DNA from: Bradyrhizobium sp. cir1
GTDB taxonomy: Bacteria; Pseudomonadota; Alphaproteobacteria; Rhizobiales; Xanthobacteraceae
Length of the DNA: 54,325 bases
NCBI RefSeq assembly: GCF_014198245.1
Contig: NZ_JACIHE010000035.1
Span: forward strand, 1-54,325
Direction: 5' to 3'
Under the pieces are notes generated by a model. The model was not told the DNA's origin, ran no database searches, and saw only the letters and a program-made list of their open reading frames with translations. Positions 18,250 through 26,163 of the stretch are shown here, one piece after another; positions within the stretch are counted from its first letter, which is position 1; the number at the start of each line of letters is the position of its first letter. Position numbers and translations under genes: made by a program.

Positions 18250-19206
18250 ATGAACTATCTTCGTACCGCAATGCTGCTCGCAGGCCTCACCGCCCTGTTC
18301 ATGGGCGTGGGCTATCTGATTGGCGGAGCCTCCGGTGCCATGATCGCGCTCGTCATTGCGGCCGCGACCAATCTCTTCACCTACTGGAACTCCGACCGCA
18401 TGGTGCTCTCGATGTACGGCGCCCACGAGGTCGACCGTTCGACCGCGCCGGAGCTGGTCGGTCTCGTCGCCGAGCTTGCGGGCCGCGCGGGCTTGCCGAT
18501 GCCGCGGGTGTTCCTGATGGACGAGGCACAGCCCAATGCGTTCGCGACCGGCCGCAATCCCGAGAATGCCGCCGTCGCCGTCACCACCGGCCTGATGAAC
18601 CAGCTCAGCCGCGAGGAGCTCGCCGGCGTGATCGCGCACGAGCTTGCGCATATCAAAAATCACGACACGCTGTTGATGACGATCACCGCGACGATCGCCG
18701 GTGCCATCTCCATGCTCGCGCAGTTCGGCATGTTCTTCGGCGGCCACCGCGACAACAACGGACCGGGCATCGTCGGCTCGATCCTGATGATGATCCTCGC
18801 CCCGCTCGGCGCCATGCTGGTGCAGATGGCGATCAGCCGCACCCGCGAATATGCCGCCGACGATCTCGGCGCGCGCATCGTCGGACAGCCGATGTGGCTG
18901 GCCTCGGCGCTGGTGAAGATCGAAGGCGCCGCGCACCAAGTGCCGAACTTTGATGCCGAGCGGAATCCCGCGACTGCGCACATGTTCATCATCAATCCGC
19001 TGTCGGGCCATGGCGTGGACAATCTGTTCGCCACCCATCCCTCGACGCAGAACCGCATCGCCGCACTGCAAAGGCTCGCGGCCGATCTCGGCGCGCAGGC
19101 GGCGCCGTCGGTCGGCGCCAACGAGAACTATCCGCCGCAAGGCCCGTGGGGCCGCTCGTCCTCGCGCGGTCCTTCTCGTGGTCCTTCTCCTGGTCCCTGG
19201 GGCTGA
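18250..19206 (+). CDS. htpX: Membrane zinc protease HtpX
   Basis: A 318-residue M48 peptidase. The ATG at 18250 follows AGGAG; upstream open frame is ignored. Two N-terminal helices (about 7-27 and 30-50) are followed by the zinc site HELAHIKNHD (about residues 138-147), two further hydrophobic segments (about 148-200) and the third ligand in ISRTREYAADDLGAR. It degrades misfolded inner-membrane proteins, overlapping with FtsH. The C-terminal tail is Ser/Gly/Pro/Arg rich (WGRSSSRGPSRGPSPGPWG), with a short tandem RGPS repeat, and is likely disordered. It is divergent from the adaptor gene. Confidence 0.95.
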   Translation: MNYLRTAMLLAGLTALFMGVGYLIGGASGAMIALVIAAATNLFTYWNSDRMVLSMYGAHEVDRSTAPELVGLVAELAGRAGLPMPRVFLMDEAQPNAFATGRNPENAAVAVTTGLMNQLSREELAGVIAHELAHIKNHDTLLMTITATIAGAISMLAQFGMFFGGHRDNNGPGIVGSILMMILAPLGAMLVQMAISRTREYAADDLGARIVGQPMWLASALVKIEGAAHQVPNFDAERNPATAHMFIINPLSGHGVDNLFATHPSTQNRIAALQRLAADLGAQAAPSVGANENYPPQGPWGRSSSRGPSRGPSPGPWG

Positions 19207-19341
19207 CGGAACCGTCCAGGATTTGCGCGGGGCTTTGTGAGCTGGCGCACACAGAATTGTCCGGAGCGGTGCTAACACCTCGGCGTGACAGTTCCTTCGA
19301 AAGGGGATGCGTGGCCGGCCATCAGCTGGCCACCGTCGAAG

Positions 19342-19977
19342 ATGACCAGAGTTGCCGTACCATTGCTGATCGTCGTGGCCGTCCTCGTCGGCCTGTCCAC
19401 GCATATGGTGGTCAATTGCGGCGACGAGGACGATCCCGACATCTGCGCGGCCGTGATCGGCTTCTCGCCGCTGCGCGGCTCGCTGATCGCCTTTGCCTAT
19501 GAGGGGCGCGGGCGGATCGCGTTGCGCCACGGCGACTTTCGTCGTGCGATCGAGGATTTCGACGAGGCCATCCATCTCAATCCCAACCGCGCCTCGCTCT
19601 ATCGCGACCGCGCGCTCGCACGCCGGCACAACGGTGATCTGGAACTGGCCATCGAGGACTATGACGAGGCGATCGCGCATGATCCCAAGCACGCCGCGCC
19701 CTATCACCAGCGCGGCCTCGCGCTCGCGGCCACCGGCGATCTCGATCGCGCCATCCTGAGCTACAACACGGCGGTGCGCCTCGATCCCTCGGACGCGCAA
19801 GCCCGCCTTGATCGCGGTCTGGCATTCCTCGCCCGCGGCCAGATCGACGACGCGCGCGCCGATTTCGAATCCGCCCTCGCGCTTCCGGCCGGCAAGGACG
19901 TCCGCACCCGCGAGGCCGCCCGCGCCAAGCTCGCCGAACTCGCCAGCGCCGAGCCGCTCGCCGTGCCAAGGCGGTAG
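19342..19977 (+). CDS. TPR-repeat protein with N-terminal membrane anchor
   Basis: A 211-residue protein. The start at 19342 (MTRVAVPLLIVVAVLVG) puts the hydrophobic anchor or signal at the N terminus; a GTG at 19285 would add 19 polar residues without a ribosome site. After a Cys-containing acidic stretch (NCGDEDDPDIC, perhaps a disulfide) there are four TPR units from about residue 56, each of the form 'G.A....GD...AI.D.DEAI.L.P', such as GRIALRHGDFRRAIEDFDEA. It probably serves as a periplasmic or membrane-bound protein-binding scaffold. No partner can be named. A repeat cluster follows directly. Confidence 0.8.
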   Translation: MTRVAVPLLIVVAVLVGLSTHMVVNCGDEDDPDICAAVIGFSPLRGSLIAFAYEGRGRIALRHGDFRRAIEDFDEAIHLNPNRASLYRDRALARRHNGDLELAIEDYDEAIAHDPKHAAPYHQRGLALAATGDLDRAILSYNTAVRLDPSDAQARLDRGLAFLARGQIDDARADFESALALPAGKDVRTREAARAKLAELASAEPLAVPRR

Positions 19978-19988
19978 GGAAAGTCTCT

Positions 19989-20150
19989 CTCCCTCTCCCC
20001 GTTCTTACGGGGAGAGGGTTGGGGTGAGGGGCCTCTCTCCACACGGCAGACAGCCGCGAGATCTGTACCCCCTCACCCGGATCGCGCCGGACGATGCTTC
20101 GCATCGCCCGGGGGCGATCCGACCTCTCCCCGCAAGCGGGGAGAGGTGAA
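19989..20150. repeat. REP-like palindrome cluster, copy A
   Basis: Contains CCTCTCCCCGTTCTTACGG/GGAGAGG at one end, two CCCTCACCC/GGGTGAGGG-type stretches, a GATGC-TTC-GCATC hairpin and CCTCTCCCCGCAAGCGGGG-AGAGG at the other end. Related clusters are at 23658-23845 and 35111-35272. It lies between the convergent TPR and lysine-tailed genes. Confidence 0.85.
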
Positions 20151-20166
20151 GCGCGCGAGCCGCGCC

Positions 20167-20520
20167 TTACTTCGCTTTCTTGGCTTTCGCCTTCTTCGCC
20201 TTGGCCTTCTTCGCCGGCTTCTCTTCCTTCGCCTTCTTCTCCACCTTCACCGCAACCGGCGTGCTGGCGGCGAGGCGCATCGACCGCGCGTAGCTGTCGG
20301 CGACGTTGTCGGCGGACATCTGCAGGCGCTTGGCGGCGGCGGTCGCCTGCTCCATGGTGGCCTTGGCCATCATCTTGAAGCGGTCGCCGGTCTCCTTGCC
20401 CTTGGCCTTGGCCGCGAGGCCGTTGAAGCGATCCCGCCGCTCCTTGGCGCGGGTCATCAGGCCCGTATGCAGCTGTCTGGCCAGTTGCCGGATCACGACA
20501 TCCAGGTCGGCGTCCGCCAT
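20167..20520 (-). CDS. Small protein with histone H1-like lysine/alanine tail
   Basis: A 117-residue protein. Residues 1-75 look alpha-helical and charged (MADADLDVVIRQLARQLHTGL, AKERRDRFNGLAAKAKGKE). From about 88 on it is almost only Lys and Ala, ending in a run of KAK repeats. Tails like this are known in bacterial histone-like proteins and can bind DNA or RNA, but nothing else here proves that role. The reverse strand of the tail is a simple CTT/GCC-rich repeat. Conserved hypothetical; function unknown. Confidence 0.7.
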   Translation of the reverse strand: MADADLDVVIRQLARQLHTGLMTRAKERRDRFNGLAAKAKGKETGDRFKMMAKATMEQATAAAKRLQMSADNVADSYARSMRLAASTPVAVKVEKKAKEEKPAKKAKAKKAKAKKAK

Positions 20521-20631
20521 GTTCTCTTATCCTCTCCGAAAACGGTATCGATGCGGGCGGGACTATGCAGATCGGGCCCCACCTTGGCAATTCCCGGCCA
20601 GGCGTCATCCGCAGCTTCCGGTACCCAAAAC

Positions 20632-20656
20632 AAAAAAGCCGCGCATTTTGCGCGGC
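20632..20656 (-). terminator. Intrinsic terminator of the HExxH gene
   Basis: Read on the minus strand: a GCCGCGCA / TGCGCGGC stem with a short A-rich loop, then TTTTTTG. It begins 28 bases past the stop codon at 20684. Confidence 0.9.
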
Positions 20657-20683
20657 CCTTGTGTCCTGACGGTGTTTCCGCCC

Positions 20684-21484
20684 TCACTTCAGCGAGGCAA
20701 CCGGGCCGCTCGACGCTGCCGGATCGGGATCGAAGCCGAACACGCCGACCAGGTATTTGTAATAGTCCGGCATCTTCTCCTTGAGCACCTCGCGCGATTT
20801 GGGGTCGTGGAATTCGCTCTTTCCCGAGAGGAAGATGCTGGCGGTCACGGCGAAGAACTCCATGGGGTTCTTCAGCGCGTAGGATTCCTTGGGCAGTTGG
20901 TCCTTGGACTTGGCCAGGGCATAATAGCCGATCACGCCCTTGTTGGCGTAGCCGTCCGGCAGAAGCCGCGCATGATAGGCGTGCAGCAGCTCGTGCAGCA
21001 GCACCGCCTCCTTCTCGTAGCGCATCATGTCCGGCCGCAGCATGATCACGCCGAGGCCCGAATCGACCGCGAGGTCGACGGCATTGGGATTGGACCAGCG
21101 CTGCTTGCCGGGATCCCAGACCGTCAGGGTCCGGGGCGCGGTGCGTTGGATGTCCGGCGTGACCCGGCCGTAGCAGGCGGTGGCGGCGCCTTCGTCGAGG
21201 CAGGCCAGCTCGCTCGCGACGATCGGTACGGTGTGGAAGAAGCGCAGCACGCGCGGGGAGAGGCCGACGCCTTCGACGACGTCGATCTGGCTCTTCAGGT
21301 TCTCGGTGAGCTTGTCCACATCCTTGCGGTCGCGGTTCTCGGAGATGTCGAACATGTAGCCGCGGTAGCTCTGGAAGCCCGGCGGCAGCGGCTGCGCCGC
21401 GTCGGCATCGAGCGACCCGGCATTGGATGGATTGGCAAAGAGCGCGCCGACAATGGTCGCGGTCAGCAGCAACGCAATGCGCAT
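20684..21484 (-). CDS. Secreted putative zinc metalloprotease (HExxH)
   Basis: A 266-residue protein with a signal peptide (MRIALLLTATIVGALFANPSNA). The zinc-binding motif is HELLHAYH (about residues 168-175), flanked by VLLRP-like hydrophobic strands and followed by a conserved-looking segment NPMEFFAVTASIFLSG, whose Glu could be the third ligand, as in gluzincins with an anthrax-lethal-factor-like fold. A Cys pair (LACLDEGAATACYGR) may form a disulfide. The target is unknown. The gene is monocistronic with its own terminator. Assignment as a peptidase rests on the motif and the fold-like pattern only. Confidence 0.72.
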   Translation of the reverse strand: MRIALLLTATIVGALFANPSNAGSLDADAAQPLPPGFQSYRGYMFDISENRDRKDVDKLTENLKSQIDVVEGVGLSPRVLRFFHTVPIVASELACLDEGAATACYGRVTPDIQRTAPRTLTVWDPGKQRWSNPNAVDLAVDSGLGVIMLRPDMMRYEKEAVLLHELLHAYHARLLPDGYANKGVIGYYALAKSKDQLPKESYALKNPMEFFAVTASIFLSGKSEFHDPKSREVLKEKMPDYYKYLVGVFGFDPDPAASSGPVASLK

Positions 21485-21716
21485 GATGAACCCCCTGATG
21501 TCACTTCGCCCGGCAGGATAGGCCGCCGTTGTTTGCGAAAAGTGAGTGAGGCGAGACTAAGGCAGCGATGTTGAGGCGTGCTTAACCGTTGGTTGCAGAT
21601 CGCGGAGACGGATTAGTGCCGGGTTAACCAAGCGTGGATCGGCGGCGCGCTTCGGCGTAACATCGCCTCCCGGGCACTAGGCCCGAAAGTCCAGACAGCC
21701 GGAAGGGGAGGATGCC

Positions 21717-22010
21717 ATGTATGCCGCCATCCGTCAGGCCAAGGCGAAAAGCGGGAGTGCGGAAGAACTGACGCGTCGCATTAAGGACGGCGCCGTTCCG
21801 ATCATCAGCGACGTCGAGGGTTTCCGCGCCTATTACGTCGTCTATGCCGGCGACGACACGGTCACCGCGATCTCGATCTTCGACAAGTTCGAGCAGGCCG
21901 AGGAGGCGAACAAGCGCGCCATCGCCTGGATCGAGAAGGATCTCGGCCCGCTGCTCGCCGGCGACGCCCGCGCCGTGGCGGGGCCGGTGATCGTGCATAC
22001 GCTGGCGTAG
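21717..22010 (+). CDS. Small ABM-like (dimeric alpha/beta barrel) protein
   Basis: A 97-residue soluble protein with the beta-alpha-beta-beta-alpha-beta pattern of antibiotic-biosynthesis-monooxygenase-type folds: MYAAIRQAK as strand 1, a helix (SAEELTRRIKDGAVPII), then FRAYYVVYAG and TVTAISIFD as strands and a second helix (QAEEANKRAIAWIEKDL). Members act as small oxygenases or as unknown stress proteins. No catalytic residue is evident. GGAAGGGGAGG is a strong ribosome site before the ATG. It stands alone, and a repeat follows the stop. Confidence 0.75.
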   Translation: MYAAIRQAKAKSGSAEELTRRIKDGAVPIISDVEGFRAYYVVYAGDDTVTAISIFDKFEQAEEANKRAIAWIEKDLGPLLAGDARAVAGPVIVHTLA

Positions 22011-22044
22011 GGATTGGACGGCTCGCTCTCGCCTCACACTCAAC

Positions 22045-22147
22045 TGTCATCGCCCGGCTTGACCGGGCGATCCAGTACTCCGTGACGGCTGTGATTGAAT
22101 CGAGAAGCCGCGGCGTACTGGATGCCCCGCCTTCGCGGGGCATGACA
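22045..22147. repeat. Palindromic intergenic repeat (TGTCAT...ATGACA)
   Basis: A 103-base element bounded by TGTCAT and ATGACA, with inner hairpins CGCCCGGCTTGACCGGGCG and GCCCCGCCTTCGCGGGGC and arms ATCCAGTAC / GTACTGGAT. This is a known look of Bradyrhizobium intergenic repeats. It lies between convergent genes. Confidence 0.85.
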
Positions 22148-22194
22148 GTGGTGGATGTGGCCCGCGCCTTCCGCCAACCCCACAGCCGTGCCCC

Positions 22195-23640
22195 TCATAA
22201 CTCCCTTGCATTCGAGAACGCGAAGCTCGACACCCTTCTCGTCGTCTCGTCCAAAATCAGCGTGCGCGTGATCGGCGGCTCGGCGCGCTGGGCGCAGTTT
22301 TCGCGCTCGCAGAGGCGGCAGTTGACGCCGATCGGCGTGCCCTCTGTCTTCTCCAGGTCCATGCCGGCGGCGTAGGTCAGGCGCGCGGCGTGGCGGATCT
22401 CGCAGCCGAGGCCGATGGCGAAGCGCGGCTGCGGCAGCGGATGCGGCGCGACGGGGCGGCGCACCATCTGCGCGATGGAGAAATAGCGCGTGCCGTCGGG
22501 GAGCTCGATGACCTGCTTGAGCAGGCGATCCGGCGTGTCGAAGGTCGAGTGCACGTTCCAGAGCGGACAGGTGCCGCCGAATTTCGAGAACGGGAACGTG
22601 CCTGACGAGAAGCGCTTGGAGACGTTGCCGGCATTGTCGACGCGCAAGAGGAAGAACGGAATGCCGCGCGCGTTCGGCCGCTGCAGCGTTGTGAGGCGAT
22701 GGCAGACCTGCTCGAAGCCGGAATTGAAGCGCTGCGCCAGCACGTGGATGTCGTAGTTCAGCGCTTCGGCGGCCGCGAGGAATGCCGGGTAGGGCATCAT
22801 CACGGCGGCCGCGAAGTAATTGCCGAGCGTGATGCGGAACAGCCGCCGCGGCGCGTCGTCGAGCGGGCCGGCGCGGCCGATGATGGTCTCCAGGGCTTGC
22901 GCGCATTCGCCAAGCCCGAGCTGGAAGGCGAGCTGGAACGCGCGGCCGGGCGGGTCGACCAGCTCGGAGATCAGCAGCTGCCGACGGTGGCGGTCGAAGC
23001 GCCGCAGCGTCTCGCGCATCACGTCCACCGGCATGATCCGGGTTTGGATCGAATGCTTTTCGCGCAATCGCGCAACGAGCGCCGCATAGAGCCCCTCGGC
23101 CGGCACGTCCAGTTCATCGCGCAGATTTTCCGCGGCCTGCTCGAGTTCCGGAAAATAGTTGCGGTTGGCCTCGATCAGCTCGCGCACGCGCTCGACCGGA
23201 TTGGCCTCGTAGCGCGAGCCGACGTCGCGATCGGCCATTTGCGCGGCGGCCAGCGTCTCGCCCTGGCGCGCCTCGGTATAGGCCGCGTAAAGCCGCTGCA
23301 GCGCATGGGTGACGCCGGGGCAGAGCTCGGCGAGGTCGCGCAGCTCCTGCTTTGGCACGTCGATCTGGCGGAACAAGGGATCGGAGAAGATCTCGTTCAG
23401 TTCGGCGAAGAAGCGATCCTCGTCGGCGGTGGCGAGGTCGCGCAAATCGAGGTCGTAGGTCTCGGCCAGCCGCAGCAGGATCTGAGCCGTCACCGGGCGC
23501 TGGTTCCGCTCGATCAGGTTGACGTAGCTGGGGGAGATCCCGAGCCCCTCGGCGATCTGGGTCTGCGACAGCCCCAATTGCTGCCGGATCCGCCGGAAGC
23601 GCGGGCCGACGAACAGTTTCTTCCCGGATTCGGCGGCCAT
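22195..23640 (-). CDS. RamB/ScfR-type regulator of acetate or short-chain acyl metabolism
   Basis: A 481-residue transcription regulator. Residues about 10-65 are an XRE helix-turn-helix (QTQIAEGLGISPSYVNLIERN). The middle (about 160-310) resembles the ImmA/IrrE region, but I see no HExxH, so it should not be a protease. The C-terminal DUF2083 domain ends in a four-Cys-like cluster, NCRLCERENCAQR, typical of this family. Relatives (RamB, PccR) sense acetyl- or propionyl-type CoA esters and control glyoxylate-cycle or propionate genes. It is divergent from isocitrate lyase, the expected target. GTG one codon upstream is an alternative start; GGGAG precedes both. Confidence 0.87.
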   Translation of the reverse strand: MAAESGKKLFVGPRFRRIRQQLGLSQTQIAEGLGISPSYVNLIERNQRPVTAQILLRLAETYDLDLRDLATADEDRFFAELNEIFSDPLFRQIDVPKQELRDLAELCPGVTHALQRLYAAYTEARQGETLAAAQMADRDVGSRYEANPVERVRELIEANRNYFPELEQAAENLRDELDVPAEGLYAALVARLREKHSIQTRIMPVDVMRETLRRFDRHRRQLLISELVDPPGRAFQLAFQLGLGECAQALETIIGRAGPLDDAPRRLFRITLGNYFAAAVMMPYPAFLAAAEALNYDIHVLAQRFNSGFEQVCHRLTTLQRPNARGIPFFLLRVDNAGNVSKRFSSGTFPFSKFGGTCPLWNVHSTFDTPDRLLKQVIELPDGTRYFSIAQMVRRPVAPHPLPQPRFAIGLGCEIRHAARLTYAAGMDLEKTEGTPIGVNCRLCERENCAQRAEPPITRTLILDETTRRVSSFAFSNAREL

Positions 23641-23657
23641 CACCAGCTCCCTTCTTC

Positions 23658-23845
23658 GCCTCTCCCCGCGCGCGGGGAGAGGCCGACACGCGCCGAGCGA
23701 TGCGAAGCATCGTCCGGGGCGTGGCGGGTGAGGGGGAGCTTCCGCAGGGGAGGTGAGAGTCGGACTTGCGGAGAGAGCCCCTCACCCCGACCCTCCCGGC
23801 GCGAGCGAAGCTCGTCGCGCCCCCGTAAGAACGGGGAGAGGGAGA
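23658..23845. repeat. REP-like palindrome cluster, copy B
   Basis: CCTCTCCCCGCGCGCGGGG-AGAGG at one end, a GATGCGAAGCATC hairpin, CCCTCACCC stretches, a GCGCGAGCGAAGCTCGTCGCGC hairpin-like part and CCCGTAAGAACGGGG-AGAGGG at the other end. It sits just upstream of the regulator gene, hence inside its 5' region, which is unusual for this family; copies A and C lie downstream of or between genes. Confidence 0.83.
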
Positions 23846-23913
23846 AAACAGCGGATTTGGCGGGCATGTCTCAGATCTCCTGGCACATCAAGGACAGCCT
23901 AGCTGTCTTATTT

Positions 23914-23968
23914 TTTACAAGATTTACAAAATAACATCTATTACATGTTCTGATGTTACATGACATCA
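23914..23968 (+). promoter_or_regulatory. Candidate operator region of aceA and its regulator
   Basis: An AT-rich stretch in otherwise GC-rich DNA. It holds a direct repeat TTTACAA at 23914 and 23923 (nine-base spacing), and an inverted repeat TGATGT (23951-23956) / ACATCA (23963-23968); AACATC at 23933 pairs with GATGTT at 23952. RamB-type regulators bind short A/T-rich CAA-containing boxes, so these are candidate sites. Binding is inferred. Confidence 0.5.
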
Positions 23969-24093
23969 CCAATAAAAAACAAGCCATCTGTACGAAGTTT
24001 CTGTTTTCGCGTTTAGCTCCTGACACGCATCTCGCAATGCATTGTCAAGAATGTCGATGGCCAGCCATCGGCCGTCAGCGAAAGGATAGGCAC

Positions 24094-25728
24094 ATGAATT
24101 ACCAGCCCCGCGGCATCAACGCGCTCCAGCGCCCGGCCTCGTATCAGAGCGAGATCGAGGCAGCCCAGGCGCTCCTCAAGAACCAGCCGACCTGGAACGG
24201 CGTGTCGGCCGAGGCCGTCGCGCGCATGCGCCTGCAGAACCGCTTCAAGACCGGCCTCGACGTCGCCCGCTACACCGCGGCGCTGATGCGGGCCGACATG
24301 GCGGCCTATGACAAGGACCCCACCAAGTACACCCAGTCGCTGGGCTGCTGGCACGGCTTCATCGCCCAGCAGAAGCTGATCTCGGTCAAGAAGCACTTCG
24401 GCGGCAAGACCGACCGCACCTATTTGTATCTCTCGGGCTGGATGATCGCGGCGCTGCGCTCCGAGTTCGGTCCGCTGCCCGACCAGTCGATGCACGAGAA
24501 AACCTCGGTGCCGGCGCTGATCGAGGAGCTCTACACCTTCCTGCGTCAGGCGGACTCGCGCGAGCTCAACGACATCTTCCGCAGCCTCGACAAGGCGCGC
24601 AAGGAAGGCGACAAGATCCGCGAAAAGGAGCTGATCGAGAAGATCGACAACTTCCAGACCCATGTCGTCCCCGTCATCGCCGACATCGATGCCGGCTTCG
24701 GCAACGCGGAGGCGACCTATCTGCTCGCCAAGAAGATGATCGAGGCGGGCGCCTGCGCGCTGCAGATCGAGAACCAGGTCTCGGACGAGAAGCAGTGCGG
24801 CCACCAGGACGGCAAGGTCACCGTGCCGCATGAGGTCTTCCTCGCCAAGATCCGCGCCTGCCGCCATGCCTTCCTCGAACTCGGCATCGAAGACGGCATC
24901 GTCGTGACCCGCACCGACTCGCTCGGCGCAGGCCTGACGCAGCAGATCGCCGTCAGCCACAAGCCGGGCGACATCGGCGACCAGTACAACAGCTTCCTCG
25001 ATTGCGAGGAAGTGACGCCGGAGAACGCCCGCAACGGCGACGTCATCATCAACCGCAACGGCAAGATGATGCGTCCGAAGCGGCTGCCGTCCAACCTGTA
25101 CCAGTTCCGCCCCGGCACCGGTGCAGACCGCTGCGTGCTCGATTGCATCACCTCGCTGCAGAACGGCGCCGACCTGCTCTGGATCGAGACCGAGAAGCCG
25201 CATATCGAGCAGATCGCCAGCATGGTCGATCGCATCCGCAAGGTGGTGCCGAACGCCAAGCTCGCCTACAACAACTCGCCGTCGTTCAACTGGACCCTCA
25301 ACTTCCGTTGGCAGGTCTACGACGCGATGAAGGAAGCGGGCCAGGACGTCAGCAAGTACAACCGTGCCGAGCTGATGAAGGCGGAGTACGACGATACGCC
25401 GCTGGCGAAGGAAGCCGACGAGCGCATCCGCACCTTCCAGGCGGATTCGGCCAAGCGCGCCGGCATCTTCCACCACCTGATCACGCTGCCGACCTATCAC
25501 ACGGCTGCGCTCTCGACCGACAATCTCGCCCGCGAGTATTTCGGCGAGCAGGGCATGCTGGGCTACGTCAAGAACGTCCAGCGCGCCGAGATCCGTCAGG
25601 GCATCGCCTGCGTGAAGCACCAGAACATGGCCGGCTCCGACATCGGTGACGACCACAAGGAGTACTTCGCGGGCGAAGCTGCCCTGAAGGCGGGCGGCGC
25701 CCACAACACCATGAACCAGTTCGGCTAA
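24094..25728 (+). CDS. aceA: Isocitrate lyase
   Basis: A 544-residue enzyme, the longer alphaproteobacterial isocitrate lyase class. The ATG at 24094 follows AAAGGATAGG; open frame upstream is AT-rich promoter DNA. The active-site loop with the catalytic Cys is EKQCGHQDGKV (about residues 232-242), where many relatives have KKCGH. Metal and substrate segments IADIDAGFGNAEATYLL, VVTRTDSLGA and LAYNNSPSFNWT are all present. It splits isocitrate to glyoxylate and succinate, the first step of the glyoxylate bypass needed for growth on acetate or fatty acids. No malate synthase is in the window. The divergent RamB-like gene is its likely regulator. Confidence 0.95.
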   Translation: MNYQPRGINALQRPASYQSEIEAAQALLKNQPTWNGVSAEAVARMRLQNRFKTGLDVARYTAALMRADMAAYDKDPTKYTQSLGCWHGFIAQQKLISVKKHFGGKTDRTYLYLSGWMIAALRSEFGPLPDQSMHEKTSVPALIEELYTFLRQADSRELNDIFRSLDKARKEGDKIREKELIEKIDNFQTHVVPVIADIDAGFGNAEATYLLAKKMIEAGACALQIENQVSDEKQCGHQDGKVTVPHEVFLAKIRACRHAFLELGIEDGIVVTRTDSLGAGLTQQIAVSHKPGDIGDQYNSFLDCEEVTPENARNGDVIINRNGKMMRPKRLPSNLYQFRPGTGADRCVLDCITSLQNGADLLWIETEKPHIEQIASMVDRIRKVVPNAKLAYNNSPSFNWTLNFRWQVYDAMKEAGQDVSKYNRAELMKAEYDDTPLAKEADERIRTFQADSAKRAGIFHHLITLPTYHTAALSTDNLAREYFGEQGMLGYVKNVQRAEIRQGIACVKHQNMAGSDIGDDHKEYFAGEAALKAGGAHNTMNQFG

Positions 25729-25757
25729 CGCACGCGCAGTTCGAGAGGAGACTGACA

Positions 25758-25967
25758 ATGACCAAAGGCAGCAATTTCTGGGTGATCGGCGGCGAGTTCG
25801 GTTCGATGAACTTCCACAAGCTCGTGGAAGGCTCGGCCCAGGTCAAAGGTCCGTTCAAGACCCGCAAGGAAGCCGAGGACTGCTGGCGCGAGGTGTCGGA
25901 AGAGAGCCGCCACAAGGCCGGCGTCCGCTTCTCGATCGTGGAAGAGCCGTCGCGCGTCTCGGCCTGA
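25758..25967 (+). CDS. DUF4170 protein
   Basis: A 69-residue soluble protein with the DUF4170 pattern: FWVIGGEFGSMNFHKLVEG, GPFKTRKEAEDCWREVSE and RFSIVEE. The family is alphaproteobacterial and of unknown function. It starts 29 bases after the aceA stop with GAGAGGAG as ribosome site, and a terminator follows it, so it most likely is cotranscribed with aceA. Confidence 0.85.
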   Translation: MTKGSNFWVIGGEFGSMNFHKLVEGSAQVKGPFKTRKEAEDCWREVSEESRHKAGVRFSIVEEPSRVSA

Positions 25968-26012
25968 GGGCCTGGCTGCCGATCTGAACCAAGAAGACGT
26001 CCAAGGACGGAT

Positions 26013-26053
26013 GGTCCCATCCAGGCTCTGCCTGGGTGGGATCGTCTGTTTTT
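26013..26053 (+). terminator. Intrinsic terminator after aceA-DUF4170
   Basis: A 14-base stem GGTCCCATCCAGGC / GCCTGGGTGGGATC with a TCT loop and G-T wobble pairs, followed by GTCTGTTTTT. It comes 45 bases past the DUF4170 stop. Confidence 0.85.
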
Positions 26054-26163
26054 GGCACAGGTCAATGGCCTGTGGGCGCCGTAAGTATCTGGAATTATGG
26101 GCCCTTTGCGGACGGTTTGGTTGCTGATAGGTTAACGGGGATAAGTCGAGGACGAGGCCGACA

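Noticed and set aside
19989..20150. Alternating repeats as a CRISPR array
   Set aside because: There is no regular repeat-spacer pattern; the parts are palindromes of a REP-like family. No cas genes are present.
21560..21640. TTAACC and GGTTAACC elements as CtrA or other master-regulator sites
   Set aside because: The pieces do not have the TTAA-N7-TTAA spacing, and the flanking genes give no support.
22195..23640. ImmA/IrrE-like middle part as an active metalloprotease
   Set aside because: I find no HExxH in the region, so proteolytic activity is not supported; the architecture fits RamB/ScfR regulators.
24013..25758. A 581-codon minus-strand open frame across aceA
   Set aside because: Antisense artefact of a highly conserved enzyme gene.
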